DNA of 64,000 nucleotides from Amoebidium appalachense (Eukaryota; Ichthyosporea): NCBI GenBank assembly GCA_963693365.1, contig CAVNZM010000011.1, positions 1,798,001 to 1,862,000 of the forward strand, read 5' to 3'. Shown piece by piece: positions 18,810 to 43,654 of this stretch (position 1 is its first letter; each line of letters starts with the position of its first letter). The notes under the pieces were generated by a model. It saw only the letters and a program-made list of their open reading frames with translations, ran no database searches and was not told where the DNA came from. The position numbers and the translations under genes were made by a program.

Positions 18810-20961
18810 CCCTCCCCCCAGGCCACCCACCCACCCACCCACCCACCCGCCCACGTGCACCCACCCACCCACCCACCCACCCACCCACCACCACCACGGT
18901 GACCACCACCACCACCACCACCAGGTTTGAGTTATTCAATGATACAATGGCCATATGAATACAAGTATGCATAAGTATTGGTTTATATTGCTTATTCGGT
19001 TGCTCCCCTTCTGCACTTTCCCATTGGGGGGTCTCGTGTAAGTGTACCAGCATGTCTAAGCTCACACAATGAGTTTAGGAGATAACAAAGAGATATGTGG
19101 ATGAATATATCTCCAGGGATTGTGCTAGGGAGATCCATGTGACGGTTTCGCCATATTTGGAACCACGCATTTGATCTGATTGGTTCTTATTTGTCTTGGT
19201 GGGCAATTCAAATTTGAGGACACTGGTCAAAGCCGCAGCCCATTTCATGTTTTCCTTTCACACACACAACACGCACACTTATGCGTGTAAACAAAACACA
19301 CTCCCGTGGCTTTTCCCCTCCTTCCCTTCTTCCCCTTTCTTTCCAACCTCCTTATTGCAAGGCCTAATTGTCACTTACTACTTCAGCGTTTGTGTTTTGG
19401 CCATTTTCGCCGCCCTCTGTCCTCATCTTAAGATAATCCCATCCTCGTTTCTCTCCCGTCTGCTTGCCAACGGTAACCTGAAACCCAGTTATGCCGTTTA
19501 AGCTTTGCGAAAGCTGCAGTACTTTTGAGGTGCAGCAGCAACTGCATTTACTTCTGTTTCTCTATAGTACGTTCTGAACTCCCTTGTCCGGGTTACCAAC
19601 GACAGTCCTTGAAGGTAAACACCCAACAAGCAACTGCCCCTCTCACACTCCCAAGTACATGCCTTCCCCATATCCATACCTCAATTGGGGTTTACCACCT
19701 TCAAGGTAGTGGTTTATGTCCTTGGTGAGCAAGAAGCGTAATGAGCTTTAATAACATGTTTGTATAAGCAACTTGACATAGCACAAAGCTAAGCAGCCAA
19801 CACCTGAACACCCAAGCAGAGGTTGGGATAACCGTTACCCAACGGGTTAAAGCCTTCCTGACCTGTCTCTTTACAGAACCCTGTGTTTAATTGCTTTGAA
19901 AAAGGTCTTGTAATTGCACGCACAAATAGGTATCAGGGGTTGAAGCCTAAAAACGACAGCTGATTCTTTTACGAAAGGGCCAACGTGTACACACACTCTG
20001 CTTGATCTCTACTGTGTTTTCTTGCAAGGAAATGCTGAAAGATGTGGGAAACGAGAATGTGTGCAAGGGTATAGACACGTAAGCCTATGCCTTTATTCAG
20101 TAAAATGAGTCTGTGAGTGCTTGTAGGTGCGCACATGTTGGGCATGTATACAATCTTGAGAGTAACAAAAAGGACCTTTGGCTGTGGGGCAAACTCAAAA
20201 AGATACACATAGATGCTCAACAGCGATTGTGAGGTTAGTCATATGGGGTGTGCTTACTTTTTTCATAGGTGTAGAGGGTAAGGGGGTGGAGGTGAGGTTT
20301 CAAGAATATCCCCCCCCCCCCCCCCCCCCCCTCTTTTTTTTTTTTTTTTGTTTCCACCCCATCAAACCAGCACGTACAGATATGTGCTTAAAGGTTTACA
20401 TTGAGTGCATCAACGGGGTTGACAGGTGTCTGTTTGTTTGTGAGCTTATAGGATAGGATGGTTCCCAAAAGGGGAAACCGGATGGGATTGGAAGAGGAGG
20501 GGATGGAGGGTGGGGGGGAAGACTGAGGGGGAGGAATGGGATTAGCAGTCAGTCAAGGTTTTCCCCCTTTTTATCTTTTTTTGGTTTCTATGCTTGCTTA
20601 TAGCCTTCTTAATTTGTCTGACTGGCACATCAACCACTACCCATCTGATATCATAATATAACATAATCCTTATAACCATAACCAATTATTGAAGGGGGGG
20701 GGGGATGGGGGGCGTGTTCCCTACCCATCCAGGTTATTCTCCGAGTTGCCCCCCTTCCCCCCCTTGCAAACCCAAATCCCCCTTGTCCGGGAGGAAAAAA
20801 ATGTCTAATGCGCTTGATTGCGCTAATCACTGAAATGACTCGTTGGCTGGCCTCTTTTTTTTTTTTTTTTTTTTTTTCCCTCTTTGAGAGGAGACACCCT
20901 CTTTTAGTGTCTTACATACATCTCAGTGACTCACTCATATTTATAAATTTAAATCCGCAGA

Positions 20962-28223
<7,262 letters not shown>

Positions 28224-30341
28224 TGACCAGAACACGGCGGAACTCTCCAGAACACTCACACTGGTAGTTGATATTTGATAGACACCATTACCGTCTTGAA
28301 AGTTTCCTCGCATTGTCATACCGAGCACAACAGTAACATGCATAATGCAAAGGGAATTGTTTAGAGTGTTTGATGTTAAATTAGCAGACTAGTAGCCCGT
28401 GTGACCTAAACTCACAAAAACATCCAATCAGAACGCAGAGAGTGCCAAGGCAACCAATCGGAAATCGTCCGGACCACAGCCAACCAATGCCAGCTTTGTC
28501 CCCCTCAACCTGCAAGCAACCGGTACCTATCGAAAATAACTAAATACGGTTCGTTGCCTTGCCTGTTGTCTATGATACTTCTTGTTGGTAGCAAGTTAGG
28601 CATCATGGGAGCTGTCTACTTTTAGAAAACGGGAAGGGGCTCTCTTTTTTTGCGTTTTTCTAGTTTTATCCCTTCTTCTTTTTCTTTTTCTTTTTCTTTT
28701 CCGTTTTTTCCAGTTTTATTCATCTCTATTTTTTTCGAACTTTTTTTTTTTTGGCCCTTTCTTTTTTGTTTTGTTTTGATTTGTTTCTCGTTGCTCGTTG
28801 CTCGTTGCTGGAAAAGGCAAGGGCCAGGGGGGTGGGTGGTGGTTGGGTGGGGTTGGCGAAGGGGGGGGGGGGGGGGGGGGAGGAGGCTGCAATGTTTGGA
28901 TATGGCAAAGTATATGCACCACGAATGTAAGACCCAACGACCTACTGGATTGCCATGCACACTACCTAATTTACACGCACAGACGAACATGTACAGCCAC
29001 AGATAGCAAGGGAGGGAAATTGCTTCAGAAGATAGCAGGCATGAACGTAGCCATGCATAGTTGCTGTACACGTGCAGAAACCCATGCGTGTATTAACGTA
29101 CCAGTTCTTGTTAGTAGGTTATGTTAGAAGTGTTGCCTTGCACAAGCACCAATTCTGACACACATACGTACACACAGACACACACACACACACACAGAGT
29201 GAGCGAGAGAGAGAGACTTGCAGACATTGGATTTCACCTTCCACACATCCTAAGCACTTCTAAACATTTCCCGTACTGGTGGTGGTCAAAATGCAGTCAC
29301 CCCACCCTTAATTAGATGTAAAACAGTTCTCGATGCCCGAATAATCGGGGCAAAGCAATACAAAAAAAAAAAAAAAACGTGCTCCAGAAGTCATGAGGAA
29401 GTCACCGTTTCTCAAAGCGCACCCTCACCCTCCGGAGCCTGTAGCACACACACGTTTGCATCTGCTTGTGGTACTAGTTGCACATGTAAGTGTAAGACCT
29501 GTCACAAGCACAAGAGTATCACCAGTGGTGTTTTCCACCGTGACACACGCACGTGGGCTGGCATGACGTGAGCCGTAGTGTATATACACTGCATTTTATT
29601 CTTGTACCATGCATCATACGTGATAAAAACTATATCATCATCTTAGCGAATCTCAAGCAGGAGGTGGTGTTACTATTATAATTAACGTTATGACCCTGAC
29701 CAAAACCAATCCTCCCCCCCCACCCCCAGTATACCGGTTTCCCCCACAAAAAAAAAACAAAAAAGAAATTAAAAACACATCAAACAAAAGCTACTCGAAC
29801 TTAGCTGTGACAGACACCAATACATGCAGAAAGTATAGGTCAAATCATCGAATGAATTCGAATGCGCTACTATGTAACGCCATCAGTTGCTACATTCGCG
29901 CATTCTTTAATGGGTCTAACGGTTGTCCTGTCGAAGAGACCCTACAGAAACATGCAAAACTGCACGTGTGTGTCTGACCAAAAAAAAAAAGGGGGGGGTC
30001 TAGCCAGCAGTATAAAGACAGGGTCTTTAACGCTGGTGTTCGTGTGTGTGTCTTAGAAAATGTGATTTAGGTGTGTGCGTATGTGCCGCGGCAGGTGTGA
30101 AGGCCTTTGTGCTTTTGGCACGCACGTGTGACACTGTGTAGACGAAGTTCATCTGCGAGAGTTTAAAGTCTTGTTTGCGCCACATTGTGCAGGTGGCCGG
30201 TCATTGTGTCCAGGGATGCGTTGAAGCCTCTTCCAATGAAAAATCTCGGCAGTTCTCATTTACTCTGTGATATACGTAAACGTTCCTACACTTTACACAC
30301 AGTGAACATAGAAAAGCCATCACCGAAAACTCCTTGCTCCC
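28224..30341. other. Intergenic region between the Myb gene and the secreted-protein gene
   Basis: Mostly ordinary-complexity, AT-richer DNA without a recognised gene. It contains three CCAAT boxes with 30-bp spacing (28424-28488), a T-rich stretch at 28640-28790 and one G run at 28861-28880. Confidence 0.5.
28420..28490. promoter_or_regulatory. Three CCAAT boxes spaced exactly 30 bp
   Basis: CCAAT occurs at 28424, 28454 and 28484, in the contexts ATCCAATCAGA, AACCAATCGG and AACCAATGCC. Regular CCAAT spacing of about 30 bp is known from promoters bound by NF-Y. No gene start was recognised on either side, so the target is unknown. Confidence 0.45.
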
Positions 30342-30641
30342 TCACAGGTCGTCGTCATCGATAACAGTCTCATCACACTTCCAGTAGTGGCGACACTTCC
30401 TATTATAGTAGGTACTGATTGCACCCAGGTAGTCGCAGTAGTCACACCTATCCTTTAACTCAATTTTCAAAGTACGGTCGCAGAACTTGTTGCATGGTGC
30501 CCAGTCGGTCAGGTTTCGGAACGCTTCACAGGGCTGGCAGGGATAGCGCAGGCCGGCACGCCCACTCACCTCCAGCATGGTGATGGCTTGAACCACACAG
30601 AGGGACGGGAGAAGAGACGCGATAAGTGTAAGCGGTTGCAT
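30342..30641 (-). CDS. Small secreted cysteine-rich protein
   Basis: A single-exon frame of 99 residues. The start at 30641 is the ATG that gives a good signal peptide (MQPLTLIASLLPSLCVVQA); the frame extends upstream without another ATG. The mature part of about 80 residues has eight cysteines in the order C-x2-C, C-x3-C, C-x2-C and then two single cysteines, so four disulfides are possible. It ends in an acidic tail (DDDDL). I do not recognise the family. The signal peptide plus an even cysteine count suggests an extracellular protein. A pro-peptide, matricellular or toxin-like role cannot be separated from sequence alone. Confidence 0.6.
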   Translation of the reverse strand: MQPLTLIASLLPSLCVVQAITMLEVSGRAGLRYPCQPCEAFRNLTDWAPCNKFCDRTLKIELKDRCDYCDYLGAISTYYNRKCRHYWKCDETVIDDDDL

Positions 30642-30659
30642 ACTGATGTAGCGTGGCAC

Positions 30660-31518
30660 ACGTTTGAGATGTGACTGTAAATATGAATTTGTGGATAGTT
30701 TCTAAAACTTAGACGGAGTTGGTGGTGGCGAGTCTTCCAGTTAGTGTGTGCGCGAAGTAATTGCTGAGAGAGCGTGAGTAGCTGCTCAGTATGTCTTTTG
30801 AATGGGTCCTGTCTTATCCACCATAAGAGGTATTCTTATCCGTTATCGCTAAATTTGACACGAGGAAATGACTCTCTTTTTGGAGTCATTAGGAGCGTTC
30901 AGGACACCGAAGAAGTGAGTTTCTTGCGCATGCCTGAGTGTTTCACAACTTCTGCAGTGTCTCAGTCGGAGCCAGTCGCATGTGTTGCGACCACATTCCA
31001 AAGGATATAAAGGCTGCATGCGGTTGGCTCGCTTTTACTGCGAGAAGAATTTATGATTGGCTACTTGATTGAGCAGGATTGTCCGCTTAGATCATCTGTG
31101 ACCCCGTTGCCCTTCCCTGGCACTCCGCCCAAAAAAACCCAAGCCCTATCTATTCATTATACTTTAGCACGCCATTGTTATTAAAGCAGTTGAAGAACAT
31201 ACGACATCCAAAAAAACAAATATATATAAATATTTTATACTAAAAGACTCTATAACTGGCTTATTATTTGTTTGTAATTTTTTCAACAAATCTAAGCACA
31301 ATCTTTCGCTCATGGCCAGAATTTGATGACTGGTGGTCACGGGAGATCGGAGGCTCACCACTTCGGAAGCTTTTTTTCCATTTTTTTTTTTTTTTTTTTT
31401 CGCAGCGCGACCAAACGAAAATTCGTCAAACCCTGTCACTCTGCCCGCACGCCCTAGTCTTCACCTTCCACCCTCCGCCCCCCAAAAACACCCCCCCTTC
31501 CAAACTTGAACCACCACC
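30660..31518. other. Intergenic region between divergent genes
   Basis: No recognised gene. It lies between the start of the secreted-protein gene (-) and the C2 gene (+) and should hold both promoters. An AT-rich stretch at 31195-31250 and a T run at 31382-31400 precede the C2 start. A 78-codon frame at 30774-31010 shows nothing recognisable. Confidence 0.5.
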
Positions 31519-35750
<4,232 letters not shown>

Positions 35751-35909
35751 TTATCCAAGTATATCTAAATAATGGTTGGATATGTTGGGAGTGGCCCCAC
35801 GTGTGTTCGTGGTAGTAAATGTGAGCTTGTGTGACACTACCAGTGGTTCGGTCCTTTTCTGGGTTGGGTGGGGGTGGGGGGGGTGGGTGGGTGGGTTATG
35901 GTTAGGTGT

Positions 35910-35957
<48 letters not shown>

Positions 35958-37711
35958 TTTATACACGTGTACATGTAATGCTGCCAGTAGTGATATTTAT
36001 TAGCGCTTTCGGCGTTTCTATTCTATTAAACACAATGAATATATTAGTTCAAAGTTTTGTTGCTGCAAATATTAGGTCGTCTGTAACAACCACTGGTTCT
36101 TTGTGGCCCCAAACGTAATCGTGCTTATCATCTAATAGTATCCATCTGCACGAATAAAGACACCGTGTTTTGTATATCATATGATATATATATATATATA
36201 GAGCGTTTTTGGAGAACGTTTGTGGTCAGAAATTGTGCAATCGTGTCCTTTGATTCATGCAGGTCATGTCAGAAAGAATACAGAGGACGACCGGTGCATG
36301 CAGTGATTCGATGTGGTCACCCACGCTGGCAGGCAGGCTGTGGTGGTTGGTGGTGGTGGTGGTGTGCCAGTGGTGGTGGTGTGCCAGTGGTGGTGGTGGC
36401 CGGGGGGGGAAAGGGGGCGGGGGGGGGGGGGGGCTCAGAGAGATTTGGCACTTGCATGCAATGTCCGCAAATGTGTGCACGTGATTATGTGGCACTGTGT
36501 GGCTGCGTACGTGCAACATATGCATGGTCAGAGGGAGTGTGACGTCAACACCTGTGCATACGGCACGGTGTACGTACTTGCGTGCATGGTGGATCTACTT
36601 ATGCATGCACGTGGATGACCGGGCTACTTGTATGCATTATGTTCACACATATACATGCACATGCAAGCGCTTGTCCCCATGTCTCATGTTTATGAAAGTG
36701 CACAACAAAGTCTGCAATGCCTCAGCTGATTTATTTGTTGGCAACATCAGAATCCAGTTCTCTGTAACAGTTTCTAATGTACATACATGTAGCAAGCACG
36801 ATCATCATCTACGGCACATACCAAGATCGAACAATCTCTAGCATGAAGACACACATACAGCGGCAGTATATCACATCACCCATTACACACAAACAAAGCA
36901 CACACACCCTCATCGGAGGGGTGGTGACAGACCTACGATATGCTTGTAGAGAGAGATATATAACCTCAAGGGAAGGCTTGGATAGTCAAATAATTTAATT
37001 ATAATCCGCTATTCAAGCTGCAAACAAGATGATCAACCCAAAAATATTATCCCAATACTGGGATATTCACAACCTAATCACCCTCAGCAATCTGGCATCA
37101 AAACACTAACCACAGAATCTCAGTATCAACCAATCTCAGCATCGTGGGTCTGCATATCGCAGGCGGGATAAAACCGGCCGAGATACACCCGTAGCAAACA
37201 CACCCTCAGAAACTGCACATGCGCGATTAAAAATCTTCATACGCCTAGATATTACCCCCTAAATTTCACACGTCTGAATATCGGTCAGTACTAACCGGAA
37301 GTTGGGGAGCCGAGGTCTAATTTCTTGCCAAGATGGCCTAGGTTTTCCATTCGCCGGTTATTAAGATTATTGTAAACACTGCAACTATCAACAACAAACA
37401 GGCTAAATCTCCATAAATCCCCCCCTTTTCAGGCCAATATTGCTATTAGGTGCACAGAAACAGAAGCAGAAACAAATCAGTCTAACGAACCAAGCCTTAG
37501 CATTTTCCCACCATTCACGGTTGGGTAAAGGGGAGCCGCTTGCGCAAAAGGTCGTGTGTGTATGCGTGTGTGCGTGCGCGCGCGTGTCTCTGTCTGCCGT
37601 GTGTGTACAACCCCTTTCCCTTTCACTGGTGTGTGTGTAAACCGCTCATGTCACAACCACAACCTCCATCTAAACAAAAACAAATCCCTGTCACATGGTA
37701 CATCTCAACAG

Positions 37712-37749
<38 letters not shown>

Positions 37750-37771
37750 CCCTCCCCCCCTCTCCCTTTCT
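35751..37771. other. Intergenic region between convergent genes
   Basis: Lies between the stops of the C2 gene (+) and the ankyrin-GATA gene (-). No gene was recognised. It contains a G run at 35922-35956, an (AT)n stretch at 36182-36200, a GTG-rich stretch at 36340-36400 and a 40-base C run at 37711-37748. The rest is ordinary-complexity AT-richer DNA. Confidence 0.5.
36153..36158 (+). terminator. Possible polyadenylation signal of the C2 gene
   Basis: AATAAA, the first canonical hexamer in the 3' region of the C2 gene. Confidence 0.35.
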
Positions 37772-38830
37772 TCATTCCTCCCCGTGCGCAACCGGGCTCT
37801 TACTCAGCAGTCTGCGCCTTCCCCCCTTGCGAAACCGAACCCCACAGGCGTTGCACAGAAATGGATAGTCGGGAGGGCCTGGCCGGAATCTGGGCGTGTC
37901 CCCCTCCCCGGCTTTGCAGTAATCGCAGACCCGGTTTTCCATATTAAGACATGGGGCCGTAAACTTCCACTGATTGTCAACATAGATGGGGCCCATCGAG
38001 CCTGCATGATGGAAGAGGCGGGGGGGAGGAGGGGGGGGGGGGGGATTAGGTTAAAATGCAGTCCAAGTAGTGTCCACGCATCAAACAACAGCCACCCATT
38101 CAACCTTCGAGGAGAGGAGATTACACCATGAAACGTAATTGAGACAGCCAGGGAATTCCACCGAAAGAGCACATGACGTGATGCAGTATGCCGACTTATC
38201 AGTAGCAGATGCATATCGAGGGGACAGGCAGAGGAAGGCAGAAGGCATGCACACAGTACGCATGCACACAGTACGTAGACACACAGAAGTACCCATGCAC
38301 ACAGTACACATGCACACAGTACGCTTGCACACACCACCCTGCACACAGTAGGCATACACACAGTACGAATGCACCCAGTACACATGCACCCAGTACATAC
38401 TTGAGCTGAGCCTCCTGAGCTCGCTGGTGTCCGGGTCGCTCTCCGTCTCATCATCCTCCTCCGTGGGCAAAGAGACAAAACTGTCGGCCGTCAGTTGCAT
38501 TGCCAGGACCTCCTCCTCACTCAGCCCAAGCCGATGCTCATCACCTTCTATATATGGTAATTGGGTTAGTTAGAGCTCAGCCAATAGAGTCTTCGACACA
38601 ACGACATGGAATTGGTTATAGAGCCCCGGTTTTCGAGACTTGTCTACGCGTGCAAGTGTGTGTGGTGTGTGTCTCTGCACACTCTACCATGTTCAACAGC
38701 TTCCATTCTGCAGATGGGTTTCACCGTGTGCTTGCGCGGGCTGGTGGGCAAGGGGGGGAGGAGGGGGGGGATTAGGAAAAAGGGAAAGAGGGGAGGGCAA
38801 AAGAAGGGAGGGAGGTGAGGGGAGTGAGGT

Positions 38831-38867
<37 letters not shown>

Positions 38868-41233
38868 GTAGTTGGGGGCACCCACCCTTCTTTTGCTCAG
38901 TCATCGACAGTCTCCTCCCCATGTTCTCCTCTGCGCTCTGGGGGGACCCCACCGATCCGTTCATCCGATTGGCTATGACGCTAGCCCATGTCTCCTCCGG
39001 TTTCCCATTGGTGCGTGAGATGGACAATGCTCGAATCCTACTGGTGGGTGGAACGGTGCGGATGCCATTTTTGGGCACCAGAATGCCCCCTTCAGAGGAC
39101 GGCGGGGAAACAAGCGCCGAATCGGGAGACGATCCCCCCATACCCCCATTCTTGTACTCTCCATTGGACCCCACTCCTACCAAATTCTGCTTTGAGCTTG
39201 TGCGCCTACCCCTCTGTGTGGGGGTCTTTTCCTTGGTGGCGGCTTTGTCCGTTTGCTGCAGTCCCCCTAGCTTGCTGTCCCTCCTGGCCCTCTTCCCCCC
39301 AGACGAAGGGAGTGCCTCAAGCTCACTCTCTGCCTTTCTCCTCACCTGCGAATTTCGCCTCTTCCCGCTCCCGGCACCCCCGTTTTCCGCTCCGTCGCCA
39401 TTGACCGAGGCCACCGACCCCCTCCTTGATCCCCCCAGACTCCCAGTCGAACCGGGGTTTCCCAGGGTCCCCTTCTTGCGATATCTGACTCCACATGCGT
39501 TGCACAGGGTTGGGTAATTCTTCGGCCCTTGGCGAAACTGGGGGGTCTCAGACTCACCCGCGCCACAGAAATCGCACACGCGACCCCTCTCCCCTGCCCT
39601 CTGGGGGGATTTTTCCTCCTCCCCCTCGTCCTCGTCATCTGCATTTTCCGAATCCGAATCGGCCGCCTTCAAATCCGTTTTGGAATCAGATCGGCCCGAT
39701 TTGGTCGGAATCGGATCAAGCCGGGATTCGCCTTCTGGTGACTTCGCAGGCTCTGGCGTATCATCTGCGGGCGGCGGGGGTAGCTCCTGCCACGTGTCTG
39801 TGTGTGTGTGGATGGGGAGGGGGAGAGAGGGGGGTGGGGGGGGGGGGTTAGTGCGTGTTACAGAGCACAAGCATCTACTACAGAGACCACAGATGATGCA
39901 AGAAAAGAGCACACACACGGAGCACAGTCCATCGACAGGGGTCGGGTAGAATCCATGCAACCCAGATGGTGATACAGAGGTCACAAAGTCATCCGGACAT
40001 ATAGCAATTGCAATATAGCAAATGAGGTCCCCTAGGCCTCAAACGATGAAATTGACAGCTAGCGAGTAGTGGTTTGAGACCAAAGTGACATTTAACCTCA
40101 GGATATCTAATTTGCTGCCAGCTAAGGGATAATGTGAGACGAGAAATACCTGGGATAGCATAGCCATTTGCGCTGCACCACTCGAGGAGAAAACGCTGCG
40201 TCGCACTGTGGCCGCGGGACTCGGCAATATGGTATGCCTGTGTGTTTGTGTGTATGTGTGTTAGTGTGTTATGTTCGTGTGTGTGTGTTTTCGTGCATAT
40301 GTGTGGAGGTGTGCCGACACGGATGGTGTGCTTGTGCACGAAGGTACGAAACAACAGCACGATTAGACAAACACACCGGCGGACAGTTCAACACAGGGCA
40401 GACGATATAAAACAGCAAACGACCAAGCACCTGGTCGGGAAGTTGGTCACTAACACGGTAGTTTACACTATGACTGCAGGCAGTGATGGTGGGAGCATGA
40501 ATGTGTTACGATGTAACAATTTTCCAGAGACACATAAACAAAAAAAAACACTTAGTCTTTAGAAAGAGGCAACACAGACCCATACCAATTCAATGAGTAC
40601 ACACTCACGACAGATAACATATGACAAATCTTGCATAAAACAGCAAGCACAAATAGTATGACTCCCAAGTGGTGGTGGTGGTGGTGGTGGTGGTGGGGTT
40701 GGGGGGGGGATGCATACGGAAGCATTTTTGTCGTTTGGAGCAAACACGTCGGCGCCAAACTTGCACAGCAACTTGAGCGCATCAACATTGCCGGTCTCTG
40801 CAGCCCAGTGCACACCACTCCACCCTGCCAGCCAATGAAATACGTTAGTTAAAATGGCCCATTGGCGGGTGCTGTAGAGAGGAATTCACGTGCACTAGGA
40901 CACACCGTTCACACAAATAAACCTTCGGGCACACATGCTGCCTCATCTTCTGTAAAACACACCGGCACACACAAATGTGCACGACAGACAGCTGCAAGGA
41001 AATGAAACCAAAAGGAAACACGATGTATGCTCACACACACGAGCCATGCACACACTCAAAAATCAGTGTGTGACCGCCACTTTTTCGTGATACCCTGCCA
41101 CCTCCTTTTCCTCCTTGTCTACACCATATTAATCAATACCCCCCCCCCCCCCCCCCCACCCAAAAAAAATTACAACTTCACAGTTGCGCAAGCACGCACA
41201 CACACGAGAACCACAAACCACATACTATATCAG

Positions 41234-41277
<44 letters not shown>

Positions 41278-41445
41278 CACATCCCATATCCTACTGTCCC
41301 GGCCACCGTATATCCCACCTGTGGTATCTTTAGCATCCGGGTTGGCTCCTGCCAGCAGCAGCCCCTCGAGGTTCTTTAAGCTGCCGTGCTGCTTAACGGC
41401 ACTGATCAGTGCCCGAGGGCTCGGCTCCTTGCGGTCTGCACTCAT
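37772..41445 (-). CDS. Ankyrin-repeat protein with two GATA zinc fingers
   Basis: Exons: 41319-41445, 40718-40824, 40150-40237, 38886-39797, 38401-38547 and 37772-38001. All are GT-AG and all phases close, giving 536 residues. The start is the first ATG in the frame. Exons 1-3 encode about three ankyrin repeats (LEGLLLAGANPDAKDTTG, VHWAAETGNVDALKLLCKFG, AYHIAESRGHSATQRFLLEW). An acidic Ser-Asp-Glu stretch follows. Finger 1 (Cys 182, 185, 206, 209) and C-terminal finger 2 (Cys 486, 489, 510, 513) both have the spacing C-x2-C-x20-C-x2-C with TPxFRxGP and LCNACGVR. Between them lie Ser- and Arg-rich patches (GGKRARRDSK, RKAESELEA) that could be nuclear localisation signals. GATA fingers bind GATA-containing DNA; ankyrin repeats bind proteins. 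Animal GATA factors have a 17-residue loop; a 20-residue loop is typical of some plant GATA factors. I know no standard family with this domain order. Confidence 0.88.
38242..38400. repeat. Minisatellite with a unit of about 14 bp
   Basis: About ten imperfect copies of CATGCACACAGTAC lie in the last intron of the ankyrin-GATA gene. They end within a few bases of the donor of exon 5 at 38400. Confidence 0.85.
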
Positions 41446-43654
41446 CCTCACACAGACAACGCGTCACCACTTGCACGTGGGTGGGCTCCCTCCTTGCTCA
41501 CACACTGTCGTCACCTAGTGAACATGGGCGTAGTGGCGCTTGTGTGCAGTGTGATTGTTCTTGCATGAGCGATCGCGCAATGAAGTGAAAAGAAGTGACA
41601 ACAGCAGTGCTTTTCTGCTGTGGTTCTTGGAGCTCTCGACGAAACTCGGGCTATCAAGGTTGCTTACGAGAACATAAAACTAGGAAAGCTCTAGAAATGT
41701 TTATACAGGTCGAAGACTTGAGACGAGATTCACAATCCAAAAAGTAAGTGCTTTGCTGTCTGACGTGTTGCCGCTTCACACCTTTGGAGATTCGTGTGCC
41801 TACGTTGCCAGCGGCCATGTGGAGACACCTGCCCACCCGTCTCACGTTAGACACAGCCCTTAAGTAGCATTTTCCAGATGGAGCGAAAGCAATCTGACGC
41901 ATAAATGTGTGCAAGAAGAAGGTTCATCAGGAAAAAAGTACAAAGAAAACAACCAGAACACATTTATAGCTGTGTGCAATATTAGCCACCCCAAAGCAAG
42001 ATGTGCTCGCGCACCATTCTTGCACACTTGCTTACGTGTTGCCCTCGCACCGCTACCTACAAGCAAGAAGCACACTCAGACTATGCCCTTACCCATTGCT
42101 TTGAACAAGTGAGCTTCATCGATGAGTACCCTGAAATCTCTCAATGTTCATCTTCACACACACTCTCTCTCTTCCTCACACAAGTAGACACACACGTGTG
42201 CATACACACCCAAACACCCACCCGCCCACCCGCCCACCCACCCACCCACCCACACGCACACGCACACGCACAAGAAAGCACATTCCTTTCAAGACCTAGT
42301 CATTCTTTTTTTGCACTTGCATTGTGTTTTCTACTCGCTTTCTGACTCACTGCAATTGCCTCTTACCTCGACACATGAGCCTAGTCACTTGGTGATAAGT
42401 TCTTAGATTACCCTTATTTCCTTCTATCCATACATGCATAAGAACAAACATCTGACCCTTCACGAACACAAATAAATACTTTTTTATCCGTTTATAAAAA
42501 CAACCATGACCAATTTTATCCGTTTGCGAACACAACCAAACATCTATCTTTTCCTCTTGAATTTCAGAACCACAAATCCATGCTGTCCACCATGCGCAGA
42601 GCTGGAAAAGTTGGATTTGATGACCAGAAATCAACCAAAAGCTGAAGCAAATACTTCAGCCATGATTCTTCTACAAGCCACAAATCAAGAGGTTTATGGT
42701 TCAAGAAGGTATTACCGTCACGTTCGTGGATAAAAGATGGGAGAAGAAAGAAGGAGAGAGCAAAATGAACACAGAAACTCTGGCGCCGAGGTGACAGCTC
42801 AGTCCCAAAGCAAAAGATGTTCTGTTGGAAATGCAGAGAAAAACAGAAGCTTAAAAGCGCCGAGAGAAAGATCAAAGAAAACTGGTCGCTAACCACTTTC
42901 CCGCTCCTTGGTATGTTGGTAACAATCTAGTGTAACGATCTTCGTAAGTTTCAGAACAACGACAAAAAATTCTTTCCAAGTAATCATTCTTCTCATTTCC
43001 AGCCAAGATCTCACAACGTATTCCAGATAGAAAAGCAGGATCTGACGCCTTCATCCTACAAAAGCACTCAGAAAGACATACCGCTGGCAGACACACACGC
43101 CAACATTAAACCTGGCGTTTTTTTAAACTCAGATCTGTCTGCGAATGCAAAACAACACGTCAACAGAAAAACAGAAGATCCAACCAGACCAAGCAGAGTC
43201 TAGACGTACCCATGAGTAGAAAAGAGCAACATAGATCCAGCAGAAGCAAAGATCTCATACGCCTTACAGTTGTACACATACCAAGTGTGCATAAAAAGGC
43301 GAGGAGTCTTACCTTTGAAGATTGCCTGGAAGAAAATGGTGTGGATGATGCTGTCACGTTACCACTTTCAGCTGTCCCTCGTCAAGACAGATCTGACCGA
43401 GAACCGAAACATAAAGCAGCCCCTTGCTTCAATTTGCTTCTGTGCTGGAAACTACGCTTACCTCAAGTAACCCTCTACTCAAACCTAACCAAAAATCTCA
43501 TCAATAGCGTTCACTTCCTGTCCCAAATGGGAAGATGCAAACATGCACACCTTATGGTCACCTTCAGTTTAGGTGAAAAAAAGCATGTTCGTGGCCGAAT
43601 GGGATGGCATGCCTGTATGCAAATGGTATGTTGCGGTTTTATTTGGGCGGAGCT

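Noticed and set aside
30774-31010. 78-codon frame between the secreted-protein and C2 genes
   Set aside because: Short, without known motifs, in a region expected to hold two promoters.
42564-42896. Hydrophobic 110-codon minus-strand frame
   Set aside because: It reads antisense to Lys/Glu-rich plus-strand sequence, which automatically gives Phe/Leu/Ser-rich frames.
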